A DNA stretch of 10,836 bases from positions 1-10,836 of the forward strand of contig JAAXVX010000023.1 of the NCBI GenBank assembly GCA_013335275.1, given 5' to 3'. Below, piece by piece: positions 1 through 8,209 of the stretch (position 1 is its first letter; every line of letters begins with the position of its first letter). Origin of the DNA: Bacteroidales bacterium. Its GTDB lineage: Bacteria > Bacteroidota > Bacteroidia > Bacteroidales > UBA932. The notes beneath the pieces were generated by a model, which was given only the letters and a program-made list of their open reading frames with translations, searched no databases and was not told the origin of the DNA. Made by a program: the position numbers and the translations under genes.

Positions 1-3000
1 AAGATCCAAAATGGCGGAGACTACAGAACAAATTGCACACACTACCTTAGCGAACCGGACTGGGATCCGGTTGTGAAAAAAGTGAGAGAACTCAATTTGC
101 TTAACAGAGAAAACGACAAAGTCAGAGTCTTTTTTGTCCCTTCCTATTTAAACGGAAATGACGGGATTTTCAACAAGACATATTACACACTGCTTGCCGG
201 GCTGGACCTTACAATTTTTCCTTCCTACTACGAACCATGGGGATACACTCCGCTTGAGAGTCTAGCCTTTAGCGTTCCTACCATCACTACAACTCTTGCC
301 GGTTTTGGCCTTTGGGTGCAAAAGCACTACAAAGGAGACCACCCGGGTATTCAGATTATTGAGAGAAGAGACGACGGGTACGAAAAAGTGGTGCGGGGAG
401 CAGAATTAAAGATGATTGAAATGTCATCACTAACAGAAGCAAACGAAAAAATATACAGGGAAAATGCAAAGGACGTATCCAAGATTGCATTGTGGGATAA
501 TCAGATTATATACTATAAAGAAGCATATTCTATGGCAATAGATAAAGTTATAAAGAACAAGGGAGAATATCCGGCGGTTTCCGACGAGAGAGACCACTTA
601 AGCTTTAAGGTAAATGCGGCAAACACTCCAAACTGGTCGACGATAATAATTAACAAGCAACTCCCGGAAAGGCTGGCGTCGCTGGATACTTTGTCAAAAA
701 ACCTATGGTGGAGCTGGAATGAAGAAGCCATAGACCTATTCAAGATGGTTGATGAGGAGCTGTGGAGGTCCACTCACGGAAATCCAATCCTCATGCTGGA
801 TTTTATAAGTATTTCAAAGGCGAAGGAGCTGGAAAACGACCCGAAATTTCTAAAGAAAATGGATTCTGTATATAGCCATTTCCAGGCTTATATGGCAGAG
901 GCAGGCTCAATGACCGGTCCAAAGGTTGCATACTTTAGCATGGAATATGGGCTTGACCAGTCACTGAAAATCTATTCAGGAGGGTTAGGTATCCTTGCCG
1001 GAGACTATTTAAAAGAGTCAAGTGATAAAATGGTGCCTATGACAGGCATCGGTCTTCTTTATAAATACGGATATTTTACCCAGAGGCTCTCGGCACAGGG
1101 TGACCAGATTGCAGAATACGAACCACAGGACTTTACAAAAATTCCGGTTACACCTGTCAGAGACGGGAATGATAACTGGATAACAATAAGCATCGCTCTT
1201 CCAGGAAGAAATGTAACTGCAAGGCTTTGGCGTACAGACGTAGGCAGAACAGAGCTGATTCTTATGGATACCGATTTTGAAGACAACCTGCCGGAAGACA
1301 GGTCAATCACTCACTACCTTTACGGAGGCGACTGGGAGAACAGGCTTAAACAGGAGATGTTGCTCGGAATAGGTGGCATAAGGGCGCTGAGGGCGCTTAA
1401 CAAAGAGGCTCAGGTATATCACTGCAACGAAGGACATGCTGCTTTTATTGGTCTTGAAAGACTCAGGGAGTATGTTGTGCAGGATAATCTCACTTTTGGC
1501 GAAGCACTCGAGGTTGTCCGCTCGTCGTCCCTCTTTACAACACACACACCGGTGCCTGCCGGTCATGACTCATTTGGGGAAGACCTTCTCCGGGGATACA
1601 TGTCACATTATCCGTCCAGGCTTAAAATTTCATGGGAGATGATGATGTCCCTTGGAAAACTGAACCCAAATAACCCGGACGAGAAATTCTCCATGAGTAA
1701 TCTTGCCTGCAACCTTTCACAGGAAATTAACGGAGTAAGCTGGCTGCATGGAAAGGTGAGCCGCGAAATACTGTCTCCGCTGTGGCCCGGATATCTTCCG
1801 GAAGAACTTCATGTTGGATATGTTACAAACGGAGTGCACTATCCCACATGGACAGCTGCCGAATGGAAAGATGTTCATGCCGATGCATTCGGTGATGATT
1901 TTGCAACTCACAACTATGACAAAAGCTGCTTTGAAGGAATATACAATATAGAGGAGAGCAGAATATGGTCCGTTAGAAACAAACTAAGGACCAGAATGAT
2001 AAAGACAATAAAAAATTCTCTTTCAAATACTTCCGAAACCACGCACTATACGCCGCAACAGGTTGTCGCGATTAAAGAAGCGCTCAGGGATGACATCCTT
2101 ACTATCGGATTTGCCCGTCGTTTTGCCACATACAAGAGAGCACACCTTCTTTTCAAGGATTTACAAAGGCTTGATAAAATTGTAAACAATCCAAAACAGC
2201 CAGTCCAATTTGTTTTTGCAGGCAAGGCACACCCGGCCGACAAGGCGGGGCAGGATCTCATACGGCATATTGTTGAGGTTTCGCTTATGCCTCAGTTTAT
2301 TGGTAAAATTGTATTTGTACCGGGATACGATATGACACTGGCCAAAAGGCTGGTTCAGGGCGTTGATATATGGATGAACACTCCTACAAGGCCGCTCGAA
2401 GCCTCCGGAACCAGCGGAGAGAAAGCTGTAATGAACGGCGTTATGCATTTCTCCGTGCTTGACGGATGGTGGGTAGAGGGATATAAGGAGGGGGCAGGCT
2501 GGGCTCTTCCAATGGAGCGTACATATGAAAACCAGAGTTTTCAGGACGAACTGGATGCTGCCACAATATATAACATGCTTGAAAATGAAATTGCTCCGGT
2601 ATTCTACAAGACTAACCCGGAAAGCGGAATTCCGATGGAGTGGGTAATGATTATAAAGAATACCATTGCAAAAGTAGCTGCCAATTTCACTACAAACAGA
2701 ATGATTACAGACTATTGCGAGCAGTATTATCTTCCGCTTGCAAAACGCAGTAAAGATATTGTTGCCGGCGATTTTGCCCTTGCAAGGGAACTTGCTTTCT
2801 GGAAAAAGAAAATGCGAAGCGAGTGGCCGCTCATTGAGGTAAGAAGCTATACAAAACCCGATAGTGCAAGAATAAATCTCTCTCTTGGAAACGAATACCA
2901 TTCGGAGGTTGAACTTTCAATCGGGGACCTTAGCCCGGATGACATAGGAGTTGAGATAGTTATGGCCGAGCAGGATAAGAATAAGAAAACAGTAATTAAG

Positions 3001-3165
3001 AAAAGTTTCGAATTCAAACCTCACAGTTTTGAAAACGGAATTGCAAAATATGTTTGTGATATGTTGCCCGACAATGCTGGAGTATACACAGTTGCCGGCA
3101 GGATTTATGCCAAAAACCCAAACCTGGCACACAGACAAGACTTTGATCTGGTAAAATGGTTGTAG
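1..3165 (+). CDS. Alpha-glucan phosphorylase fused to a glycogen-synthase-like domain (5' end missing)
   Basis: The enzyme releases glucose 1-phosphate from the non-reducing ends of glycogen or other alpha-1,4-glucans in the cytoplasm. The frame is open from base 1, so the gene starts outside the window; the in-frame GTG at 73 is probably internal. Counting from that GTG, residues 1 to about 150 are the end of a GT3-type glycogen synthase domain, with the E-x7-E motif EPWGYTPLE at 54-62. A DUF3417-like region starts near 197 (LPERLASLDTLSKNLWWSWN). The GT35 phosphorylase follows, with YSGGLGILAGDYLKESSD, HCNEGHAAF from H450, and the pyridoxal-phosphate site GTSGEKAVMNG with K784. Residues from about 930 form a beta-rich tail I cannot name. 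It resembles the short 'alpha-glucan family phosphorylase' class, and such fusions are known in Bacteroidales, where I recall a full length near 1,400 residues. Whether the synthase half is active cannot be judged. Phosphorylase call very secure. Confidence 0.93.
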   Translation, partial: KIQNGGDYRTNCTHYLSEPDWDPVVKKVRELNLLNRENDKVRVFFVPSYLNGNDGIFNKTYYTLLAGLDLTIFPSYYEPWGYTPLESLAFSVPTITTTLAGFGLWVQKHYKGDHPGIQIIERRDDGYEKVVRGAELKMIEMSSLTEANEKIYRENAKDVSKIALWDNQIIYYKEAYSMAIDKVIKNKGEYPAVSDERDHLSFKVNAANTPNWSTIIINKQLPERLASLDTLSKNLWWSWNEEAIDLFKMVDEELWRSTHGNPILMLDFISISKAKELENDPKFLKKMDSVYSHFQAYMAEAGSMTGPKVAYFSMEYGLDQSLKIYSGGLGILAGDYLKESSDKMVPMTGIGLLYKYGYFTQRLSAQGDQIAEYEPQDFTKIPVTPVRDGNDNWITISIALPGRNVTARLWRTDVGRTELILMDTDFEDNLPEDRSITHYLYGGDWENRLKQEMLLGIGGIRALRALNKEAQVYHCNEGHAAFIGLERLREYVVQDNLTFGEALEVVRSSSLFTTHTPVPAGHDSFGEDLLRGYMSHYPSRLKISWEMMMSLGKLNPNNPDEKFSMSNLACNLSQEINGVSWLHGKVSREILSPLWPGYLPEELHVGYVTNGVHYPTWTAAEWKDVHADAFGDDFATHNYDKSCFEGIYNIEESRIWSVRNKLRTRMIKTIKNSLSNTSETTHYTPQQVVAIKEALRDDILTIGFARRFATYKRAHLLFKDLQRLDKIVNNPKQPVQFVFAGKAHPADKAGQDLIRHIVEVSLMPQFIGKIVFVPGYDMTLAKRLVQGVDIWMNTPTRPLEASGTSGEKAVMNGVMHFSVLDGWWVEGYKEGAGWALPMERTYENQSFQDELDAATIYNMLENEIAPVFYKTNPESGIPMEWVMIIKNTIAKVAANFTTNRMITDYCEQYYLPLAKRSKDIVAGDFALARELAFWKKKMRSEWPLIEVRSYTKPDSARINLSLGNEYHSEVELSIGDLSPDDIGVEIVMAEQDKNKKTVIKKSFEFKPHSFENGIAKYVCDMLPDNAGVYTVAGRIYAKNPNLAHRQDFDLVKWL

Positions 3166-4070
3166 CAGCTACAGGTTTTTTTGACGGAGTTCACAGAGGA
3201 CACCGTGCAGTTATTGACAAGATAACTTCCCTTGCAAAAGCACAGGGAATGAGTTCTGCAATAATAACTCTATGGCCCCACCCGAGAGCCGTACTTCAGC
3301 AGGATGCTGCAAAATTCAGGCTCCTCACCACCCTTGACGAAAAAATAGCCCTGATTCGCTCGTATGGCATTGACCATGTTCATACGCTTCATTTTGACAA
3401 GGATTTTGCAAAACAGACAACAGAGGAATATTTCAAAAACTATCTCCGTGAAAAATTTGGTGTTAAAACACTTGTTATAGGTTACGATCACAGGGTAGGA
3501 AGCGATATAAACCAAACACAGGACGAGATGTTTGAAATTGCCATCAGGGCCGGTATTACCCCTGTGAGAGTGGACGAATTTATTGAGGAAGAGAGCGGAC
3601 TCATTATCAGTTCAACAAAAATCAGAGACTTCCTTTGCAAGGGAGACGTTGAGAATGCAAATACACTTCTTGGTTACAGATACGGTCTCGAAGGCGCTGT
3701 TGTGGAAGGTATGAGAATTGGAAGAACAATTGGATTTCCTACGGCCAACATGAGACTATACGAACCGTTGAAAATTCTGCCCGGAGATGGAGTATATGCC
3801 GTATGGGCAGAAGTTCTTGGAAAAACCTACAGAGGAATTACCAATATCGGTATCCGTCCAACTGTGGGCCATAACAACGAAAGGACCATTGAGACCAACA
3901 TACTCGATTTTGACGAGGACATTTACGGGCTAAAGATAAAGATTGAATTTGTTGCAAAAATGCGCGAAGAGGTGGCCTTTTCTTCATTGGATGAACTCAA
4001 GAAACAGCTTTTCATGGACAGGGACAATTCCCGTAAATATCTACAATCCCACGAAATACATATGAGATAA
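3156..4070 (+). CDS. ribF: Bifunctional riboflavin kinase / FAD synthetase
   Basis: RibF converts riboflavin to FMN (C-terminal kinase) and FMN to FAD (N-terminal adenylyltransferase) in the cytoplasm. The 304-residue length is near the usual 310. The nucleotidyltransferase domain shows GFFDGVHRGH at 7-16, containing the HxGH motif, and ISSTKIR at 151-157. The kinase domain starts near 173 (GYRYGLEGAVVEG), with PTAN at 195-198, YRGITNIGIRPTVG at 225-238 and the catalytic-type glutamate E246 in the ETNILDF motif. ATG 3156 is the only possible start, because an in-frame TGA lies at 3144-3146. The gene therefore overlaps the phosphorylase by 10 bases and is probably translationally coupled to it. 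The N-terminus goes straight into the first beta strand, without the 10-20 residue lead-in many RibFs have. Confidence 0.96.
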   Translation: MVVAATGFFDGVHRGHRAVIDKITSLAKAQGMSSAIITLWPHPRAVLQQDAAKFRLLTTLDEKIALIRSYGIDHVHTLHFDKDFAKQTTEEYFKNYLREKFGVKTLVIGYDHRVGSDINQTQDEMFEIAIRAGITPVRVDEFIEEESGLIISSTKIRDFLCKGDVENANTLLGYRYGLEGAVVEGMRIGRTIGFPTANMRLYEPLKILPGDGVYAVWAEVLGKTYRGITNIGIRPTVGHNNERTIETNILDFDEDIYGLKIKIEFVAKMREEVAFSSLDELKKQLFMDRDNSRKYLQSHEIHMR

Positions 4071-4096
4071 TTATAAAGGCAAAAATTGGAGAGTAA

Positions 4097-4127
4097 TTTC
4101 TTTTTTAGTTAAAATTTATTATCTTTG
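4097..4127 (+). promoter_or_regulatory. Promoter for the greA operon (Bacteroidota sigma-ABfr type)
   Basis: The -7 element TATCTTTG at 4120-4127 fits the Bacteroidota consensus TAnnTTTG exactly. A weak -33 element, TTTC at 4097-4100 (consensus TTTG), lies 19 bases upstream, which is the normal spacing. Transcription should start at about 4131-4134, some 45 bases before greA. Prediction from motif match only. Confidence 0.7.
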
Positions 4128-4131
4128 TAAC

Positions 4132-4170
4132 AAAGAGTCCTGTCCTGCAGGATTCTTTTTAATTTTTTTT
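4132..4170 (+). terminator. Hairpin plus T-tract in the greA leader (terminator or attenuator)
   Basis: Bases 4132-4142 (AAAGAGTCCTG) pair with 4148-4158 (CAGGATTCTTT) over 11 pairs, one of them G-T (4137-4153), around a 5-base loop TCCTG. A T-rich run follows (TTAATTTTTTTT, 4159-4170). This has the shape of an intrinsic terminator. It lies after the predicted greA start site and before the greA ATG, so it may end transcripts arriving from ribF, attenuate greA, or protect the 5' end of the message. Confidence 0.6.
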
Positions 4171-4176
4171 ACTACT

Positions 4177-4650
4177 ATGTCAAAAATTCACTACTTAACC
4201 GCTGAAGGTTTAGAAAAACTGAAAGCCGAATTTCAACAACTTATTTCGGTGGAGCGTCCCTCGATTTCAAAGCAGATTGCAGAAGCAAGGGATAAAGGAG
4301 ATCTTTCGGAAAATGCAGAATACGATGCTGCAAAAGAAGCCCAGGGCCTTCTTGAGCTAAAGATTTCCAAGCTCGAGGATATGATTGCCAACGCCAGAAT
4401 AATTGATGAGTCGAGGATAAACACAACTCATGTTCAAATAATGAACAAAGTGAAGTTGAAAAATCTTTCGAACGACAGTGTAGTTGAATATACCCTTGTG
4501 GGAGAAACTGAAGCCAACCTCAGGGAGGGAAAGCTTGCAGCTGCAACCCCTATTGGCCGTGCTCTTATTGGAAAGAAAAAAGGAGACGTAGTTGAAGTAA
4601 ATGTTCCTTCCGGTGTTTTAAAATTTGAAGTTCTGGAAATTTCAAAATAA
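4177..4650 (+). CDS. greA: Transcription elongation factor GreA
   Basis: GreA enters the secondary channel of RNA polymerase and stimulates cleavage of backtracked RNA, rescuing stalled complexes. The 157-residue length is typical. The N-terminal half is the antiparallel coiled coil, with the family motif GDLSENAEYDAAKE at 41-54; D42 and E45 correspond to the acidic tip residues that position the catalytic metal. The C-terminal half is the FKBP-like domain, with the signature ATPIGRALIGKKKGD. ATG 4177 is used because MSKIHYLT is the usual N-terminus. No Shine-Dalgarno is present; the leader is T-rich, as is common in this phylum. It is first in a three-gene cluster and has its own promoter and leader hairpin. 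Confidence 0.97.
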   Translation: MSKIHYLTAEGLEKLKAEFQQLISVERPSISKQIAEARDKGDLSENAEYDAAKEAQGLLELKISKLEDMIANARIIDESRINTTHVQIMNKVKLKNLSNDSVVEYTLVGETEANLREGKLAAATPIGRALIGKKKGDVVEVNVPSGVLKFEVLEISK

Positions 4651-4651
4651 T

Positions 4652-5050
4652 ATGTCATCCATTTTTTCAAAAATAGCAAAGGGAGAAATTCCCTCATATA
4701 AGATTGCCGAGAGCGACAAATACTATGCTTTTCTTGACATAAACCCTGTAGCAAAAGGGCATACTCTGGTAATACCCAAAGAGGAAACCGATTATATTTT
4801 TGACCTCGGAAGCGACGATCTTTCGGGACTTGTCATTTTTGCCCAAAAAGTTGCAAAAGGCATTGCTGATGCTGTGCCGTGCAAAAGGGTAGGAGTTGCC
4901 GTTATTGGACTGGAAGTGCCTCATGCGCATATCCACCTTGTACCTCTCAATTCCGAGTCCGACCTTGACTTCAGAAAACCAAAACTTAAACTTGATAAAG
5001 AGGAGATGGAGGCAATTGCACTCAGCATCTCTTCAAAAATTAAACTTTAA
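4652..5050 (+). CDS. HIT-family protein (histidine triad nucleotide hydrolase)
   Basis: This is a small cytoplasmic hydrolase of the HIT superfamily, Hint branch, whose members cleave adenosine phosphoramidates or related nucleotide conjugates; the natural substrate here is unknown. It has 132 residues when started at ATG 4652. The N-terminus FSKIAKGEIPSYKIAESD and the strand HTLVIPKEE are typical. The triad HAHIHLVPL has histidines 91, 93 and 95, of which the middle or last acts as nucleophile in the family. A longer reading from a TTG at 4625 would run inside greA and adds nothing conserved, so I reject it. The ATG lies one base after the greA stop, so the two are almost certainly co-transcribed and translationally coupled. 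Confidence 0.95.
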   Translation: MSSIFSKIAKGEIPSYKIAESDKYYAFLDINPVAKGHTLVIPKEETDYIFDLGSDDLSGLVIFAQKVAKGIADAVPCKRVGVAVIGLEVPHAHIHLVPLNSESDLDFRKPKLKLDKEEMEAIALSISSKIKL

Positions 5051-5055
5051 AAACA

Positions 5056-6201
5056 ATGAGAAAATTCCTCTTTTTTGTTCTTATTTCGGCATTTACCTTT
5101 TCTTGCAGTTCAAACAAAGCAACTCTTAAAGCAAAAATTGAAGGACTAAAAAAAGGTGAGGTAGTTCTTAAAGTATTGGAAATTAATACCCAAAAAATTG
5201 TCGACACTCTTAAGACAGATGAAAACGGGTTGCTAAAATATTCTGCAAAAATTGAAGGGAAGGCTCCCAACTTCTACTTCCTTTATTACAAAGAGAAAAA
5301 AATTGCCTCAATGGTTGTATTGCCGGGAGACAACATATACATAACCACAGACACTCTGGGTGCAAACCAGAATATAGAAGGTTCTCAGGAGAGTATTCTT
5401 TTCCTTGAAATTGAGAAAAACCTCTCTCTGGCTACTGCAAAATTTGATTCTTTGTCTGCTTTGAGGGCACAGGCTGTACTTGCCGGCAATAAAGAGCTGG
5501 AAGACACGCTAGGATACGAACTTGGTTCGCTTTATGTAAAAAGCAAACAGGCTGCAATAAAACATCTTTATTCAAATCCCGGATCTATTACAAATATTCC
5601 GCTTCTCTATTATAAATTCCCCGGCAATCTGCCTCTTTTTGGGGATGTAAGGGATGTTTTGCTGTTCCAGAGAGTATATGATTCACTTCAGCCGGTATAT
5701 CCACAGTCGTCATATTTAAATGCACTTCTGGACGAGATTTCGTTGAGGGGGAAATCGGATATGCTCAATTCTAAACTTCTTGATGCATCGGAAGTAGGCT
5801 TTCCTGATATTTCTCTTCCTGACACAAAAGCTAAGGTAAGAACGCTTTCGGACCTTTCGGGTAAAGTTGTTATCCTTCTTTTCTGGTCCGTTACAGATGT
5901 AAATCAGAAGATATTCAACAGAGATCTTCTGGCGCTTTACGATAAATACAGCATCAAAGGGCTGGAAATCTATCAGGTTTCGGTAGATACGGACAAGACT
6001 GCATGGGCCAACACAGTTGCAGAACAGCAACTTCCATGGATTAATGTCTGTGACGGTCTCGGATCTTCATCTCCTGCCGTTACAACATATAATGTGCAAA
6101 AAGCACCTACTCTCTATGTTATAGACAAGAGCGGCTCAATAGCTGCAAAAGATGTTTATGACTCAAAACTTGAATCACTCATCTCATCGCTGGTCAGATA
6201 A
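5056..6201 (+). CDS. DUF4369 lipoprotein with a cysteine-less thioredoxin-like domain
   Basis: This is a predicted lipoprotein of 381 residues. Residues 1-17 form a lipoprotein signal ending ISAFTFSC with the acylated C17. The following SSNK has no acidic run of the kind that sends Bacteroidota lipoproteins to the cell surface, so a periplasm-facing anchor is likely. Residues about 20-110 are a DUF4369-like beta domain. About 115-240 is a helical linker. About 248-381 is a TlpA/AhpC-type thioredoxin fold (DISLPDTKAKVRTLSDLSGK, then VVILLFW). At the site where redox members have FWASWCxxC, this protein reads FWSVTDVNQ (276-284): D281 and Q284 replace both cysteines. The cis-proline P351 (KAPTLYVID) is kept. 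C332 is the only other cysteine. Thiol-disulfide exchange through CxxC is therefore not expected; a binding or scaffold role is possible. It starts 5 bases after the HIT stop. Confidence 0.9.
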   Translation: MRKFLFFVLISAFTFSCSSNKATLKAKIEGLKKGEVVLKVLEINTQKIVDTLKTDENGLLKYSAKIEGKAPNFYFLYYKEKKIASMVVLPGDNIYITTDTLGANQNIEGSQESILFLEIEKNLSLATAKFDSLSALRAQAVLAGNKELEDTLGYELGSLYVKSKQAAIKHLYSNPGSITNIPLLYYKFPGNLPLFGDVRDVLLFQRVYDSLQPVYPQSSYLNALLDEISLRGKSDMLNSKLLDASEVGFPDISLPDTKAKVRTLSDLSGKVVILLFWSVTDVNQKIFNRDLLALYDKYSIKGLEIYQVSVDTDKTAWANTVAEQQLPWINVCDGLGSSSPAVTTYNVQKAPTLYVIDKSGSIAAKDVYDSKLESLISSLVR

Positions 6202-6216
6202 AATTCAGACAGAAAA

Positions 6217-6915
6217 TCAGAGCAGAGACCGCTTTGAAATACCGGCCACAAAATCTTTCAGATAGAAAGGTTCGAAATATGCCGTGTCTACAAATTCTTT
6301 TTTATTGAATTTTTCAAATGCAGGGGCAGCCATTCCTCTGGCGGAAGCATCCGTAAAACGGAAAATGGCATTCGAATGTTTTATTAACTCCGCTGCCTTT
6401 TTTGCACCATCTCCGGTAAAGATTACAGGTCCGGCAGATAATTCTTCGGAAAAGCTATTTTCATCCAGTACAAGTGCCTCTGTTTTGGAAACAGGAATAC
6501 AATTGCGATTATACCTGCACGTATAGACCTCCATCCTTCTTGCATCAATCATAGGTGCAATTGTCAACTCTCCTTCGGGCATTTCTCCGCTTTCTGCACA
6601 AAGCCTTGCAAGAAGTTCCAGAGAACTCACGGCAATCATGGGAATTCCTGAACCATAGCACAGTCCTTTTGCTATTGATACCCCAACGCGGAGCCCGGTG
6701 TATGAACCGGGACCTTCACTCACTACTATTGCGCTGCAAGCGGCAACAGAGGAGGAGGCCTCTTTAAGGACCTCCTCTATAAAGTTGCCGATTATTCTTG
6801 CGTGTGCCTTTGGCTCTTTTATTATCCTTTCGGCAATAATTTCCGTTCCGCGGCTGAGCGCAACAGAACAAACCTCGGTGCTTGTTTCAATTAAAAGCAG
6901 TTGCGGAAGAAACAT
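6217..6915 (-). CDS. tsaB: tRNA threonylcarbamoyladenosine biosynthesis protein TsaB
   Basis: TsaB is the non-catalytic partner of TsaD (with TsaE) in moving threonylcarbamoyl from TC-AMP to A37 of ANN-decoding tRNAs, giving t6A. At 232 residues it is of normal length. It has the ASKHA-fold start LLLIETSTEVCSVALS, the family motif SEGPGSYTGLRVGVSIAKGL at about 67-86, and the C-terminal motif AYFEPFYLKDF typical of Bacteroidota members. The ATG (6915-6913) overlaps the TAA of the upstream adaptor gene in a TAATG arrangement, so translation is probably coupled. Its stop is 15 bases from the stop of the convergent lipoprotein gene, and I see no terminator hairpin between them. Having a near-universal translation gene at the end of an efflux operon is odd but sequence-clear. 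Confidence 0.95.
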   Translation of the reverse strand: MFLPQLLLIETSTEVCSVALSRGTEIIAERIIKEPKAHARIIGNFIEEVLKEASSSVAACSAIVVSEGPGSYTGLRVGVSIAKGLCYGSGIPMIAVSSLELLARLCAESGEMPEGELTIAPMIDARRMEVYTCRYNRNCIPVSKTEALVLDENSFSEELSAGPVIFTGDGAKKAAELIKHSNAIFRFTDASARGMAAPAFEKFNKKEFVDTAYFEPFYLKDFVAGISKRSLL

Positions 6916-8177
6916 TATTTAGCCTTTTTATTTACCGGAGGAGCCTTCTCATCCTTCTTTCCGGCTACTTTAGTACCGGCCTTAAGAGTTTTACTGATAG
7001 CAGAATAAGGACCAGTAACGACTTTTTCACCCTCTTTGAGTCCTTTAACTACTTCAATATTTGAAATATCCTGAATACCTGTGGTAATCTCTCTCACTTC
7101 AAGAGTATTGTCGGCCTTTATGACAAATACCTGTTCCAGCATCTCGTCGGCAAGTTTTGCTTTTTTAGTTGTGTCTCCTTTAAGGTCAGTTCTGGTTGTA
7201 ATTGCCTGAAGCGGAACTGTAAGGATATTATATTTCTTGTCTGTCTGGATGGATGCAGTTGCCGACATTCCGGGACGGAAAGGATTTTTACCGTTAACAA
7301 TAAGATCGGAATAAGATTCGGGAAGGATAAGAATCTTAACTTCAAAATTTGTTACCTGCTCAACGGATGAACCGATATTTTTTGCAGAGTTTGCAATTTG
7401 TGTAACAACGCCCGTGAACTTGCGATTAGGATATGCATCAACCTCAATGGAAGCGGTATCATTTTGCTTAATCCGGATAATATCATTTTCGTTAACATCA
7501 ACAAGAACCTCCATGTGGTCGAAGTTTGCGATGCGAAGCAATTCTGTACCCGCCATCTGACTTGTTCCGACAACCCTTTCGCCTTTTTCAACGCTCATCT
7601 TTGAGATTATGCCATCCATAGGTGCATATATGGTTGTTTTGATAAGATTTTCCTGAGCTTCCTTAAGAGCAGCAGTTGCGCTCTTTACGTTAAATTCTGC
7701 GGCCTTTATCTGCTCCTTTGTGACATTGTATTGAGAAAGTGCATTCTCATACTCTGACTCAGAAATTGCTTTCTGGTCAAAAAGAGTTTTGCTGCGCTTA
7801 TAAGTCTGCTCAACCAGGCTGAATTGTGCAATTTGCTGGGTTAACTGAGCCTTTACAGAGTTAAGTGATGCTTCCGATCTCTCTTTCATGGATATATACA
7901 CATCCTGCTTAATTTTGATTATAAGCTCTCCCTTCTTAATTAAATCGCCCTCTTTAAAATTGAGATCAATGATTTCTCCGGATACGTCCGGAGATATTTT
8001 TACCTCAACTACAGGTCTTATCTTTCCATTGGCAGGAATGACTTCTGTAATTGTTTTTTTAGAGATGACTTCGGATGTAACCTCAATGGCCTTGTTTTTA
8101 TTTTTTGTGCCGAATATTATCAGTACAGCTATTATTAGGACCGCTGCTGCGATTATCCATTTAAAACTCTTTTTCAT
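6915..8177 (-). CDS. Periplasmic adaptor (membrane fusion) protein, MacA/HlyD-like
   Basis: This is an adaptor that links an inner-membrane transporter to a TolC channel across the periplasm. It has 420 residues with an N-terminal membrane anchor (WIIAAAVLIIAVLIIFG, 7-23). The lipoyl half-motifs are VEVKISPDVSGEIIDLNFKEGD (from about 57) and IYAPMDGIISKMSVEKGERV (about 183-202). They flank an alpha-helical hairpin at about 95-180. A beta-barrel follows (FDHMEVLVDVNENDIIRIKQND), then a membrane-proximal domain (YNILTVPLQAITTRTD). The tail is lysine- and proline-rich and probably disordered. The layout fits MacA-type adaptors more than the long-hairpin HlyD of toxin exporters, but no MacB-like or RND pump gene lies beside it. 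It follows tolC by 32 bases without a Shine-Dalgarno and is coupled to tsaB. Confidence 0.92.
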   Translation of the reverse strand: MKKSFKWIIAAAVLIIAVLIIFGTKNKNKAIEVTSEVISKKTITEVIPANGKIRPVVEVKISPDVSGEIIDLNFKEGDLIKKGELIIKIKQDVYISMKERSEASLNSVKAQLTQQIAQFSLVEQTYKRSKTLFDQKAISESEYENALSQYNVTKEQIKAAEFNVKSATAALKEAQENLIKTTIYAPMDGIISKMSVEKGERVVGTSQMAGTELLRIANFDHMEVLVDVNENDIIRIKQNDTASIEVDAYPNRKFTGVVTQIANSAKNIGSSVEQVTNFEVKILILPESYSDLIVNGKNPFRPGMSATASIQTDKKYNILTVPLQAITTRTDLKGDTTKKAKLADEMLEQVFVIKADNTLEVREITTGIQDISNIEVVKGLKEGEKVVTGPYSAISKTLKAGTKVAGKKDEKAPPVNKKAK

Positions 8178-8209
8178 ATTATTGCGGGTGAAATTGTAAT
8201 CGAAATTTA

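Noticed and set aside
2161..2901. Long minus-strand open frame (246 codons).
   Set aside because: It lies wholly inside the phosphorylase coding region, has no family motif, and is a shadow of the real gene.
4625..4651. Upstream TTG start for the HIT protein.
   Set aside because: It lies inside greA, adds nine residues without family similarity, and the ATG at 4652 begins the conserved FSKIxxGE motif.
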